Made by a program: the position numbers and the translations under genes. Below the pieces are notes generated by a model, which saw only the letters and a list, made by a program, of their open reading frames with translations, did no database searches and had not been told where the DNA came from. Below are positions 16,640-25,110 of a DNA stretch of 64,000 nucleotides, one piece after another. Numbering within the stretch: position 1 is the first letter of the stretch; every line of letters begins with the position of its first letter. Source of the stretch: PALSA-612 sp963791225 (GTDB lineage: Bacteria > Actinomycetota > Thermoleophilia > Gaiellales > Gaiellaceae); assembly GCA_963791225.1 (NCBI GenBank), contig CAWBRV010000003.1:1-64000 (forward strand), in the 5' to 3' direction.

Positions 16640-16752
16640 CAATGGTGAGTTTTGGTGAGTACGCCCGGGGACGCCAGGGGACGCCGCGGCCTCCAGTCCC
16701 GACCGAAAACCGCTCAGCCGTCCCCTCTAGTCCCCCACAGTCCCCATCTGCG
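16640..16752. repeat. Dispersed repeat R, copy 1, abutting a tRNA-Val piece
   Basis: Starts with two GGTGAGT words (one ending GGTGAGTACGCC), passes CCGCTCAGCCGTCCCCTC, and ends TCCCCATCTGCG directly against the tRNA-Val 3' half. Related blocks lie at 38171-38365, 41385-41500 and 44202-44259, and short GGTGAGT pairs at 16853-16876 and 44816-44838. It behaves like attachment-site debris. Confidence 0.55.
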
Positions 16753-16817
16753 CCCGCTTCACACGCGGGAGGTCGCTGGTTCGATCCCAGCCGCGCCCAT
16801 CGCTCAACCAAGCCGTT
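16753..16817 (+). repeat. tRNA-Val(CAC) 3' half, att-like copy A
   Basis: Anticodon stem and loop CCCGC-TTCACAC-GCGGG (anticodon CAC, Val), variable loop, T arm GCTGG-TTCGATC-CCAGC and acceptor strand CGCGCCC are present. There is no D arm or matching GGGCGCG 5' strand upstream. The following CGCTCAACCAAGCCGTT is also repeated. Bases 16759-16817 equal 18186-18244 exactly (59 bp). Confidence 0.75.
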
Positions 16818-16977
16818 TCAGGCATCCGAGTCAGGCGCCATGAGGGCGAATGGTGAGTGGAATGGTGAGTACGGCTGCGTAGACCGCTCAACTCAACCTA
16901 GTCCGAGAGCGAGCGGCCGCCACTTGGAGCCTGGGAACCGCATCGATGAAGGTGTGACGCCGGGCTAGCCTTGTGCG

Positions 16978-18153
16978 GTGCGTGCGCTTCTGACCTGCAG
17001 ACCGTTGGCGGGTCACTATCGGCCGATGCTGCCGCTCGCGCGTGCCCTGGCTGAAGCAGGACATGACGTGGCGTTCGCGTCGGGCGAACCCGTCGCCGGC
17101 GAAGCGGAAGCGGAAGGCTTCACGGCGTTTCGCGTCGGGCTGGCGTTGGACTCCGTGGAGCCGGTTGCCCGCCGCGTTCGAGATCTTGCTGCCTCGCTTC
17201 CTCCTTCGCGAGTCCGCCCGCTCGTCTTCACCGAGCTCTTCGTCCGGGTCGAGCTGGAGCCGCGTGCGAATGACCTGCTGAAAATCGTTGAGCAGTGGGC
17301 GCCGCACGTTGTCGTGCACGACGTCGCGGAGTTCGCCGCACCGCTCGTTGCAACTCTGAGGGGCATCCCGTACGTGGAGCACAGCTACGGACCCGCCATA
17401 CAGAACGACGTCGTCCGTGCCGCCGGCGACGCCGCGGCCCCCTTCTGGACCTCGCACGGCCTCGCGCCGCACCCCCTCGGTGGCTTGTACCACTACCTGT
17501 ACCTCGACGTGTGCCCACCCAGCCTCCAGGTACCCGAAGCGGTTCCGGGCGAAGTCCAGGGCATCCGTACGGTCGAGACTCAGCCGCCGAAGACGCGGCT
17601 CCCATGGCTGGATGCGCTGCGCGGCCTGCCGATCGTCTACATCACGCTCGGCACCGTCTACAACCGAAACCTCGGCGTTTTCGGAGCGCTGCTCGACGGC
17701 CTCCGCGAGGAAGCGCTGCACGTAGTCGTCACGGTAGGCAAGCAAAACGACCCCGCGGAACTCGGACTGCAGCCGTCGAACATCCACGTGCACCAGTACA
17801 TCGCGCAAGAGCTGCTGCTCCCCCACTGCGCCGCTGTCGTAACGCACGGCGGCGCCGGCTCGACGCTTGGGGCACTCGCATTCGGCCTGCCGCTCCTCAT
17901 CGTCCCCCAAGGCGCCGACCACTTCTACAACGCCGACCGCGTCGTTGCCGCAGGCGCCGGAGTTCAGCTCATGCCTGATCGCCTGACCGCCGACTCAGCT
18001 CGCGACGCCGTTCGCATGCTCCTTCACGACGACACATTCCAAGCCGCGGCTCACCGCATCAAGAACGAGTTGGACGCGATGCCCGACCCACAGCAAGCCG
18101 TCGAGACGCTCGAACAACTCACCGCCCGCGAACCCGTGCCGCACCGAAGCTGA
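16978..18153 (+). CDS. GT1-family glycosyltransferase (MGT/EryCIII-like)
   Basis: 391 residues, intact. The N-terminal acceptor half has the typical opening MRALLTCRPLAGHYRPMLPL and LARALAEAGHDVAFASGEP. The C-terminal donor half has VHQYIAQELLLPHCAAVVTH, GGAGSTLGALAFGLPLLIVP and QGADHFYNADRV, the nucleotide-sugar-binding signature (H-GG-GS...P...DQ/DH.NA) of macrolide and other small-molecule glycosyltransferases. It would move a sugar from an NDP-sugar to a hydrophobic acceptor in the cytoplasm; the acceptor is unknown and no biosynthetic genes are adjacent. The gene is bracketed by 59-bp direct repeats made of tRNA-Val 3' sequence, so it looks like the cargo of a small island. A GTG start at 16978 gives the natural N-terminus. 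Confidence 0.85.
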   Translation: MRALLTCRPLAGHYRPMLPLARALAEAGHDVAFASGEPVAGEAEAEGFTAFRVGLALDSVEPVARRVRDLAASLPPSRVRPLVFTELFVRVELEPRANDLLKIVEQWAPHVVVHDVAEFAAPLVATLRGIPYVEHSYGPAIQNDVVRAAGDAAAPFWTSHGLAPHPLGGLYHYLYLDVCPPSLQVPEAVPGEVQGIRTVETQPPKTRLPWLDALRGLPIVYITLGTVYNRNLGVFGALLDGLREEALHVVVTVGKQNDPAELGLQPSNIHVHQYIAQELLLPHCAAVVTHGGAGSTLGALAFGLPLLIVPQGADHFYNADRVVAAGAGVQLMPDRLTADSARDAVRMLLHDDTFQAAAHRIKNELDAMPDPQQAVETLEQLTAREPVPHRS

Positions 18154-18185
18154 CTCCGCTGGCGATCGCCGGCAAGAGGACACCG

Positions 18186-18244
18186 TCACACGCGGGAGGT
18201 CGCTGGTTCGATCCCAGCCGCGCCCATCGCTCAACCAAGCCGTT
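18186..18244 (+). repeat. tRNA-Val(CAC) 3' half, att-like copy B
   Basis: 59 bp identical to 16759-16817, starting in the anticodon loop (TCACAC) and ending AAGCCGTT. It begins 33 bp after the glycosyltransferase stop codon. Confidence 0.8.
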
Positions 18245-18382
18245 GACAATCTGGGCCATCACCGCCGGTCCAGACATCACGAATTTCCAAGACCTGCTGC
18301 TTCTGGTGACCTATAGGGTGGCCTGTCCTTCTGACTTATAAGGCGGCCTGAGGGTCAGGAGAACGCGCGAAGCCGCCTCCCG

Positions 18383-18640
18383 GTCACTCTTGGTCGCGAC
18401 GCGTCGGGGATCGTCGATGCCTTCGGCTGCACGGACGGAACCGCGACCTCCGCGCTGGCCGAGGCACGGCGCCTCGTCGAGCAGGTCGGCGTGCGGATCC
18501 TGATCGGGCCGACCACAGTGCCGGAGGCGCTCGGTCTGCTGCAGTACGCGAGACGGCGACCGGATGTCACGTTCGTCGACGGCGCGGCCGGGGGCGCAGC
18601 TGCTCTCCCCGCCGCCGAACGTGTTCTCGTTCCACCTTGA
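18383..18640 (+). pseudogene. Type I periplasmic-binding domain fragment
   Basis: The frame reads RDASGIVDAFGCTDGTATSA, LAEARRLVEQVGVRILIGPT, TVPEALGLLQYARRRPDVTF, then VDGAAGGAAALPAAERVLVP and TGA. This is the first lobe of a branched-chain amino-acid-type ligand-binding domain (Peripla_BP_6 pattern: A..A..L.....V..ilGp.....). There is no start, signal peptide or second lobe. Such domains occur fused to kinases or SARPs in related bacteria, so this is probably a remnant of that kind of sensor. Confidence 0.55.
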
Positions 18641-18739
18641 CCCTTCGCACCTGGCACAATGAGCTCTCGCATGAGCAGCCGGGACGCGCAGCGACAGAGT
18701 CTGCGGACGACCGAGGGGCAGGTCGGAAGCACGCGAGCC

Positions 18740-18874
18740 ATGCCTGACGACCGTGTGCTCGTCACGCTCGACGACGGCCGGTCGTTCGTGATCGATGCCG
18801 AGCGGCTCGAGCCGCACGACGACGGCACGTATCTGCTCAAGCTCAGCGCCGCGGACTCGCTTACAGCCCGCTGA
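18740..18874 (+). CDS. Hypothetical 44-residue acidic protein
   Basis: ATG 18740, reads MPDDRVLVTLDDGRSFVIDA, then ERLEPHDDGTYLLKLSAADS. The beta-hairpin-like VLVTLDDGRSFVIDAERL pattern looks protein-like. It overlaps the last 14 bp of the convergent giant gene. No ribosome site is clear and no family is known. Confidence 0.3.
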   Translation: MPDDRVLVTLDDGRSFVIDAERLEPHDDGTYLLKLSAADSLTAR

Positions 18875-21800
18875 TCTTCACGATGCTTCGACCGGCGAAG
18901 GAGACGTACAGCGCCGGGTCTTCGGGCCGCGAGATCCAGTCGAAGTAGCAGTTCGAGGGTCGGCCGCGCAGTGCGCCGGTGTCGAGCAGACGCTCCCAGT
19001 TGACGCCGTCGCGGGTCACGAAAGCGCCGGCGAGCCCGACCGCAAAGCGCCGCTCCGAGTCGAACGGATCGAACTGCATGTCCGTCAGCACGAGGTCGAG
19101 ATGGTCACCCACCCCAGCGGCGTCCTCGTCGCGGTCGGCCGGAATGCGGCCACCGCACGTCAATTGCTGTTCGAGGCTGAGATCGATCTGCCAGTGCAAC
19201 CCCCCGTCGTCGGACCGCATCACGTGCTGCGAGTCGAGCAGGTAGACCATGCTGGGCACGTAGGGATTGACGAAGAACCGACGCGCCGAGCTCGCGCCGC
19301 CGCCCGGAACCAGCTGCTGCCAGCTCGGCATACCGTCCGTCCACTTCCAGAGCCGGCGGGCTCCGTCGCCGCCGAGGTAGAAGACGGTTCCGGTATGCCC
19401 GCCGGAGGCCTGCACGATGCCCGCGTCGTTCGCCGGCAGGAACGGCCCCTGCTGCTCGACGGGACCGCTGTCGCCGTAGCCGAAGTTCGGGATCACGAAG
19501 AGCGGCGGCTGCCGGTACGTGCCGTCCCCGTTGCTCAGATCGATCATGACGCCTGCGTCGCCGAAGCCGACCACGTCCGCAAGCCCGACACCGCGGAGAT
19601 CGGCGAGCAGACGCGGATGCCTGTCGACGCGCCAGCCGCCGGCGTCGTAGCCGAAGTCCGGAATCGCCGGCTGTGGCTGGTAAGTGAAGCTGCCGTCGCC
19701 GTTGCTGACCGCGACGTAGACGCCGGCGTCGCCGAAGCCGACGACGTCCGCGCAGCCGTCGCCCGTCACGTCGCCGAGGAAGCGCGGGTGCCGATCGACG
19801 CGCCAGCCCGAGTCGAAGCCAAGATCACCGAGCATGAACTGCACCGGCTGGAAGCTGCCGTCGCCGTTTCCGAGTGCGACGTAGGCGCCGGCGTCGCCGA
19901 AGCCGACGATGTCGGCGTGGCCGTCGCCGGTGAGGTCGGCGAGCAGGCGCGGGTGCTTGTCGACCTGCCAGCCGCCGGCTTCGAGTCCGAAGTCGGCGAG
20001 GACGAATTGCACGGGCTGGAAGCTGCCGTCGCCGTTTCCGAGTGCGACGTAGGCGCCGGCGTCGCCGAAGCCGACGATGTCGGCGTGGCCGTTGCCGGTG
20101 AGGTCGGCGAGCAGGCGCGGGTGCTTGTCGACCTGCCAGCCGCCGGCTTCGAGTCCGAAGTCGGCGAGGACGAATTGCACGGGCTGGAAGGTGCCGTCGC
20201 CGTTTCCGAGTGCGACGTAGACGCCGGCGTCGCCGAAGCCGACGATGTCGGCGCGGCCGTTGCCGGTGAGGTCGGCGAGAAAGCGGGGGTGTTGGTCGAC
20301 GTGCCAGCCGCCCGCCTCCTCGCCAAAGTCGGCGAGGACGAACTCAGGGCCGCCGAACGTGCCGTCGCCGTCGCTGAGCGCGACGTAGACGCCGGCGTCG
20401 CCGAAGCCGACGATGTCGGACAAGCGGTTGTCCCGGAGGTCTGCGAGGAAGCGCGGGTGCTTGTCGACTCGCCACCCTCCTGCCTCGAACCCGAAGTCGG
20501 CGAGCACGAAGCGCGGGTCGGCGAAGGTTCCGCTGGGGTTGCTGAGCGCCGTCCACACGCCGGCGTCGCCGAAGCCGACGATGTCGGCGCGGCCGTTGCC
20601 GGTCAGGTCGGCGAGGAGGCGTGGGTGCTTCTCGACGCGCCACCCACCCGGCGTGTTCCAGTCCTCGCGCTTCTTGATGTCGCGGATGCGACGTGTGCGA
20701 AGGAGGACGGCGAGGTTGTTGGGGATCGGCACGTTGTTGATGACCGTGTTCCCGAAGAAGCGGATGAACACGTAGTCCCCCGGCTCCCTGTCCTCGTCGC
20801 CGGGGAAGTTGAGGACGATCGGCCGGAAGCCACGCAGTCCGAACCCACTGCTCGCATTCCAGAGGATGCTGTGGGGACGGAGCGGAGGACCCGGAACCAT
20901 GTGACGCATGTCGGTGCCGCTCTGGATGTCCGGCAGCTGGCCAGGGTCGGCCTCGTAGAGGGCAACCGTGTTGCCGAGGCTCGCCGGAACGCCGTTGCCG
21001 TGCTCGTCCCAGCGCGGTGTGAACAGGAGCATCGAGTGCGGCCGCAACGGGTCGGCGAACGAGCAGTCGTTGTCGCCGCCGCCGTATTGCTGTGAGTGCC
21101 AGGTCTCGCCTCCGTTTGCGGACGCGTAGCCGTCGTTGTCGCCTGTGTTCAGCGAGAGAACGGGTCCTTTCCCTTCTTGCGCGACGCCCGCGATGTTGAC
21201 GCACGAGAGCGTGTTCACGTTCTCGCCCGGGTGAAAGGTCTTGCCGCCATCCTCGGTCCAGAAGACGCCGCCGTCGCTCGTCTGCCAGAGCATGCCGTTC
21301 AGGTGCCGGTACCCACCGTCCTCGAACGTCGCCTCGAAATCCGGCGATAGATGGACGCCGTGCAGGTCGACGTGGACGTGCTGACCGTCGTCGAGCTCGT
21401 GCCAGTCAGACGCATCCGTGGGATCGAGCGGCGCGACATAGGTCTTCGAGCGCTGCGGGCTGTAGAACAACACGTCTCCTTGCCTCTGGCGGGTCGCTTC
21501 CATGAAGACGTTGCCGCTGAACTGCATGCCGAGGTTCGGTAACACCACCGGCTCCCACACGGATGTGTGCGTACCGAGAAACTGCAGGTAGTCGCCCCGG
21601 AAGACACCCGGGCTCTGCGTGAGGGGGTTTCCGACGGCGTTCGCGGCGACGAAGACCTCGAGCGGCGAGCGTGGGGACACCACCATCACCTTCGCCGACT
21701 CGGAGTTGGCCAGGCCGACCGCACCGCCGATCCGAAGGTCGGGAAGGACTTGGCTCTTGTCCTTGATCCAGTGCGCGCCGGCATCGAAGGAGACGAAGAT

Positions 21801-23711
21801 GCGCCCGTCGCCGAGCGCGTAGACGACCGGAGGCGTCAGCCCTCCGGGTAGCGTCGTGGCGACGGCGACGTGGTTGATCGGCTGAAAGCGTCCGCTACCC
21901 ATGGGCAGAACGTTGGTGAAGGTAGCGCCGCCGTCGCGGCTGACGGCCAACGCCGTGCCCCCGGCCGCGTAGACGAAGTTCGCCGTTCCGGGAGCCCACA
22001 CGAGCTGGCCCGCGGTCGGCAACTGTCCGCTGCCGGGCGTCCGTGGGAAGGAGTGGACGAGCGCCCAGCTCCGGCCGCGGTCGCTCGACCGCCACATACC
22101 TGCGTCCTGGGACTCCCGGTCGGCGCGCATGATTGCGAGCAGCGTGAGCTCGTAACCGAAGTTCGGGAGCACGAATCGCGGCGGCTGGAAGGTTCCGTCA
22201 CGGTTTGCGAGCGAGACGTAGACGCCTGCGTCGCCGAAGCCGACGATGTCCGCCCGCCGGATCCCCCGAAGGTCGGCGAGGAAGCGGGGATGCTTGTCGA
22301 CGCGCCAGCCGCCGGCTTCATAGCCGAAGTCGGAGATGACCGGCACCGCGTTGAAGGTGAACGTCCCATCGCCGTTGCTGTAGGCCACGTAGACGCCGGC
22401 GTCGCCGAAGCCGACGATGTCGGCTCGACCGTTGCCTCGTACGTCGGCAAGGAAGCGAGGATGCTTGTCGACGCGCCAGCCTCCGGCTTCGTAGCCGAGG
22501 TCGGCGATGGCCGTCTGCGGCTGGAAGCTGAACGTGCCGTCGCCGTTGCTCAGTGCCACGTAGACGCCGGCGTCGCCGAAGCCGACGATGTCGGCCCGTC
22601 CCGTCCTCCGTAGATCGGCGAAGAGACGGGGGTGCATGTCGACGCGCCAGCCGGAGTCGTAGCCAAGGTCGGCGATGACAAACTGCACCGGCTGGAATGT
22701 GCCGTCCCCGTTGCCGAGCGCGACGTACACGCCGGCGTTGCCGAAGCCGACGATGTCGAGGCGGCCGTCGCCCGTCACGTCGGCAAGGAAGCGAGGGTGC
22801 CGATCGACATGCCAGCCGCCACCTTCGAGCCCGAAGTCCGCAAGGACGAAACGGACCGGCTGGAATGTGCCGTCCCCGTTGCCGAGCGCGACGTAGACGC
22901 CGGCGTCGCCGAAGCCGACGATGTCCGCGCGGCCGTCGCCCGTGAGATCGGCGACGAATCGGGGGTGCTTGTCCACCTGCCAGCCTCCGGCTTCAGCGCC
23001 GAAGTCGGCGAGCACGAACCGAACGGGGCCGAACGTTCCGTCGCCGTTGCTCAGAGCCACGTACACCCCCGCGTCTCCGAAGCCGACGATGTCGGCTCGG
23101 CCGTTGCCGCGGAGATCGGCGAGAAAACGAGGGTGGGTCTCGACACGCCAGCCTCCCGCTTCCAGGCCGAAGTCGGCAATCACGATCCGCGGCGGCCCGA
23201 ACGTTCCGTCGCCGTTGCCGCGGGCGGTCCAGACGCCCGTCTCGCCGAAGCCGACGATGTCGGAGCGACGGTCGCCCGTGATGTCGGCGAGGAAGCGGGG
23301 ATCGCGATCCACCCGCCAGCGGGCAGAGTCGGGGCCGACCGCCACGTCCGGCACGCACGAGCCACCGATCGCACCGGGCACTCCGAACTGCCCCTGGTCG
23401 GGCTGCGGCCATTCGAGCTGTGCCCAGGAACGGCCGCTGTCCTCCGACACCCAGAGGTTGCTCGACAGCGAGCCTGCGACGACGAACTGGCCGTCGTCGG
23501 AACTCGCGAGCGAGAGCATCCTCCCGCTGGTGAACGGCCACGAGCCCTCGAACGAGGCGTTCGTCGGGCTTACATCCTGGATGTTCGCCACCGGCGGCGC
23601 CTCCTTGCACGCCTGGACGCGACCGCGCCTGCCGCTGAAGTTGTTCTCGTATGTCCGTCGCCGAGGCGCATCATGATCAGCTGCCGGTTGTCGCGGCGCG
23701 CCGCCACTCAC
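18861..23711 (-). CDS. Giant FG-GAP/VCBS-like repeat protein with Asp-box (BNR) insert
   Basis: 1,616 residues in one frame. Two blocks of seven repeats (about residues 110-500 and 1050-1440), each of about 55 residues with the pattern W.VD.HPRFLADLTGDGRAD then IVGFGDAGVYVALGNGDGTF, form FG-GAP/VCBS-like blades; DLTGDGRAD resembles a calcium-binding DxDGDGxxD loop. Between and around them lie Asp-box motifs (SEDSGRSW, SSDRGRSW, SRDGGATF, TSDGGVFW, SANGGETW, RSDDGGLHW) of sortilin/sialidase-type propellers. This predicts several propellers and a large extracellular or surface protein, but the chosen start (GTG 23711) gives no signal peptide (MSGGAPRQPAADHDAPRRRT), so the true start or export route is uncertain. 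Sialidase active-site residues were not found. It overlaps the upstream membrane-protein gene by 35 bp. Confidence 0.8.
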   Translation of the reverse strand: MSGGAPRQPAADHDAPRRRTYENNFSGRRGRVQACKEAPPVANIQDVSPTNASFEGSWPFTSGRMLSLASSDDGQFVVAGSLSSNLWVSEDSGRSWAQLEWPQPDQGQFGVPGAIGGSCVPDVAVGPDSARWRVDRDPRFLADITGDRRSDIVGFGETGVWTARGNGDGTFGPPRIVIADFGLEAGGWRVETHPRFLADLRGNGRADIVGFGDAGVYVALSNGDGTFGPVRFVLADFGAEAGGWQVDKHPRFVADLTGDGRADIVGFGDAGVYVALGNGDGTFQPVRFVLADFGLEGGGWHVDRHPRFLADVTGDGRLDIVGFGNAGVYVALGNGDGTFQPVQFVIADLGYDSGWRVDMHPRLFADLRRTGRADIVGFGDAGVYVALSNGDGTFSFQPQTAIADLGYEAGGWRVDKHPRFLADVRGNGRADIVGFGDAGVYVAYSNGDGTFTFNAVPVISDFGYEAGGWRVDKHPRFLADLRGIRRADIVGFGDAGVYVSLANRDGTFQPPRFVLPNFGYELTLLAIMRADRESQDAGMWRSSDRGRSWALVHSFPRTPGSGQLPTAGQLVWAPGTANFVYAAGGTALAVSRDGGATFTNVLPMGSGRFQPINHVAVATTLPGGLTPPVVYALGDGRIFVSFDAGAHWIKDKSQVLPDLRIGGAVGLANSESAKVMVVSPRSPLEVFVAANAVGNPLTQSPGVFRGDYLQFLGTHTSVWEPVVLPNLGMQFSGNVFMEATRQRQGDVLFYSPQRSKTYVAPLDPTDASDWHELDDGQHVHVDLHGVHLSPDFEATFEDGGYRHLNGMLWQTSDGGVFWTEDGGKTFHPGENVNTLSCVNIAGVAQEGKGPVLSLNTGDNDGYASANGGETWHSQQYGGGDNDCSFADPLRPHSMLLFTPRWDEHGNGVPASLGNTVALYEADPGQLPDIQSGTDMRHMVPGPPLRPHSILWNASSGFGLRGFRPIVLNFPGDEDREPGDYVFIRFFGNTVINNVPIPNNLAVLLRTRRIRDIKKREDWNTPGGWRVEKHPRLLADLTGNGRADIVGFGDAGVWTALSNPSGTFADPRFVLADFGFEAGGWRVDKHPRFLADLRDNRLSDIVGFGDAGVYVALSDGDGTFGGPEFVLADFGEEAGGWHVDQHPRFLADLTGNGRADIVGFGDAGVYVALGNGDGTFQPVQFVLADFGLEAGGWQVDKHPRLLADLTGNGHADIVGFGDAGAYVALGNGDGSFQPVQFVLADFGLEAGGWQVDKHPRLLADLTGDGHADIVGFGDAGAYVALGNGDGSFQPVQFMLGDLGFDSGWRVDRHPRFLGDVTGDGCADVVGFGDAGVYVAVSNGDGSFTYQPQPAIPDFGYDAGGWRVDRHPRLLADLRGVGLADVVGFGDAGVMIDLSNGDGTYRQPPLFVIPNFGYGDSGPVEQQGPFLPANDAGIVQASGGHTGTVFYLGGDGARRLWKWTDGMPSWQQLVPGGGASSARRFFVNPYVPSMVYLLDSQHVMRSDDGGLHWQIDLSLEQQLTCGGRIPADRDEDAAGVGDHLDLVLTDMQFDPFDSERRFAVGLAGAFVTRDGVNWERLLDTGALRGRPSNCYFDWISRPEDPALYVSFAGRSIVKISGL

Positions 23712-23916
23712 TTCGCGCCATCCAGCACGTCACCACGGTGCTGCACAGCACTGCCGCCAGGAACGCGACTTCGAGTGAGCCGCTGCCTCCGTCCGGCTCG
23801 ACGCCGAAGACCTGCTCGATCCACGTCGGCACGAGCATGGTGATCGTGAAGGCGGCGAGACAGCTCGCCGCCAGCGAGACCTCGATCCAGAAACGTCTGC
23901 GGACCGCATTGATCAT
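23677..23916 (-). CDS. Small two-span membrane protein upstream of the giant protein
   Basis: 79 residues from ATG 23916, set by GGAGGCGAAACG before it. Two hydrophobic segments: VSLAASCLAAFTITMLVP and LEVAFLAAVLCSTVVTCWMA, with the acidic loop EQVFGVEPDGGSGS between them and a basic tail. The gene overlaps the start of the giant repeat protein by 35 bp on the same strand, so they are probably co-translated; an anchoring or export helper role is possible but unproven. Family not recognised. Confidence 0.55.
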   Translation of the reverse strand: MINAVRRRFWIEVSLAASCLAAFTITMLVPTWIEQVFGVEPDGGSGSLEVAFLAAVLCSTVVTCWMARSEWRRAATTGS

Positions 23917-24174
23917 CGTTTCGCCTCCACGTCGGTCGACGCGTCGTACCGCGGAGGTCCTGACGCCGCTGCACGCCAACGCAGCCGCAAAGCACCGTGC
24001 GCCGCCGAAACACAACAGCGAAGACGGCGGTCGACATACTTCACGGCACACGCACCCCTCACGCAGACGACGACTGCTGCACGGTCTGGCCGCAGGACCC
24101 TGTGGCAGGAATCTATCCGCGGAGGTTCGGGAAGGCAAGCGCACGGCACGCCCGGGGGGCAAGCACTTCGAAAA

Positions 24175-24290
24175 GCCGGTACGAGGCCCGCTGCGGCGCC
24201 TCGAGGCCCCAACGGACGCCGCCGTCGCGCGCCCACTGCGCGACCCGCGTGAGGTCCTCGTCGTCCAGACGGAAACGACGCCGGACCGAT
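24175..24290 (-). pseudogene. recC: RecC (exonuclease V gamma) fragment
   Basis: Minus-strand frame RRRFRLDDEDLTRVAQWARD followed by GGVRWGLEAPQRASYRL. This is the RecC signature in which R.RFGLD..DL..I..WV..AGVRWGLDA.HR is conserved. Only about 38 residues remain, with no matching sequence on either side. Inference from a single motif. Confidence 0.5.
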
Positions 24291-24344
24291 CCACGACGTC
24301 GGGCAGGCGCATTCCCTGACCTGAGCCGAGCCTATCGGCGTTGC

Positions 24345-24668
24345 TCAGCGATGCCGGTAACGGCCACGGCTGACGCGTTCGATCGCACTTCCGGGTCGGC
24401 GGGCGTGCTTGTGGAGGCGGTCCTTGACTGTGTTCCGGAGTTCTTGGGCGCGATCTCGGCCACCGGGAGCGTCGCGGGCGAGCAGCATGCGGGCGTACTC
24501 TTGTTGTGTGTTGGCGAGCCAGGGGCGTGCACCCATGCGCTCGTTCACGGCGATGGCGTCCTCGAAGTGGTCTTGCGCGATCTCCCTCATCGCCATCTCA
24601 GCCTGCGTGACGCTCCGAACCTCGATCGACCGGCGGAAGCGGGCGAGCGGCGAGCCGTCCGAGGTCAT
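24345..24668 (-). pseudogene. C-terminal TPR tail of a cyclase/LuxR-type ATPase regulator
   Basis: The frame contains HFEDAIAVNERMGARPWLAN then TQQEYARMLLARDAPGGRDR and AQEL, the characteristic last TPR of large cyclase-STAND or LuxR ATPase regulators (A...N..MGARPWLA.TQ.EYARML..R). All upstream domains are missing. Confidence 0.6.
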
Positions 24669-25110
24669 GCGCCAAGGTATCGAACGTGCGTTCGTGACAG
24701 TTGCACATCGTGCAACATCTGCCCCATGCACGAAGGTGTCCACCCACTTCCGCTGCTGGCGGCAGACCAACCGTGACCTCGCCACGCATGCCTGGTACCG
24801 GCTCAGCGGCAAACTAGGCTGAGTACGCTCCTCATGGCGCCGGTGGCGGCTGGAAGCGACGTTTCGAGGTGCCTCTAGCCCACCCACTCTGGGCCGACTG
24901 CGTCCACGTACCCGGGACAGATAGTGACGCCCGCGATTGGCGATGAAGGCTGGAGTGTCGGCCGTAAATGGATCCACCTGAAGAAGAATCGAACGTGCGC
25001 ACGCGGTGTTAGGAAGCCGCTGCCAGCATCGCCGGATCGCTAGTCCCAGGCGCGTCATATGCAGCGGAACGGTCTGCGACGGCCAGAGGCCAGGAATCTG
25101 ATTCGCGTCG
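24669..25110. other. Gap without recognisable gene
   Basis: Between the TPR remnant and the terminase stop. Open frames on both strands have no protein-like pattern. In phage order a portal gene would follow terL here; none is visible. Confidence 0.5.

Noticed and set aside
16753..16817. Functional tRNA-Val gene
   Set aside because: Anticodon and T arms are perfect but the D arm and 5' acceptor strand are absent in all copies, so they are attachment-site duplicates.
18795..21095. 766-residue open frame on the plus strand inside the giant repeat gene
   Set aside because: It is the shadow of the FG-GAP gene: repeats such as VAEADDVGAAVAGEVGE mirror the repeated coding DNA on the other strand, and there is no ribosome site or real domain.
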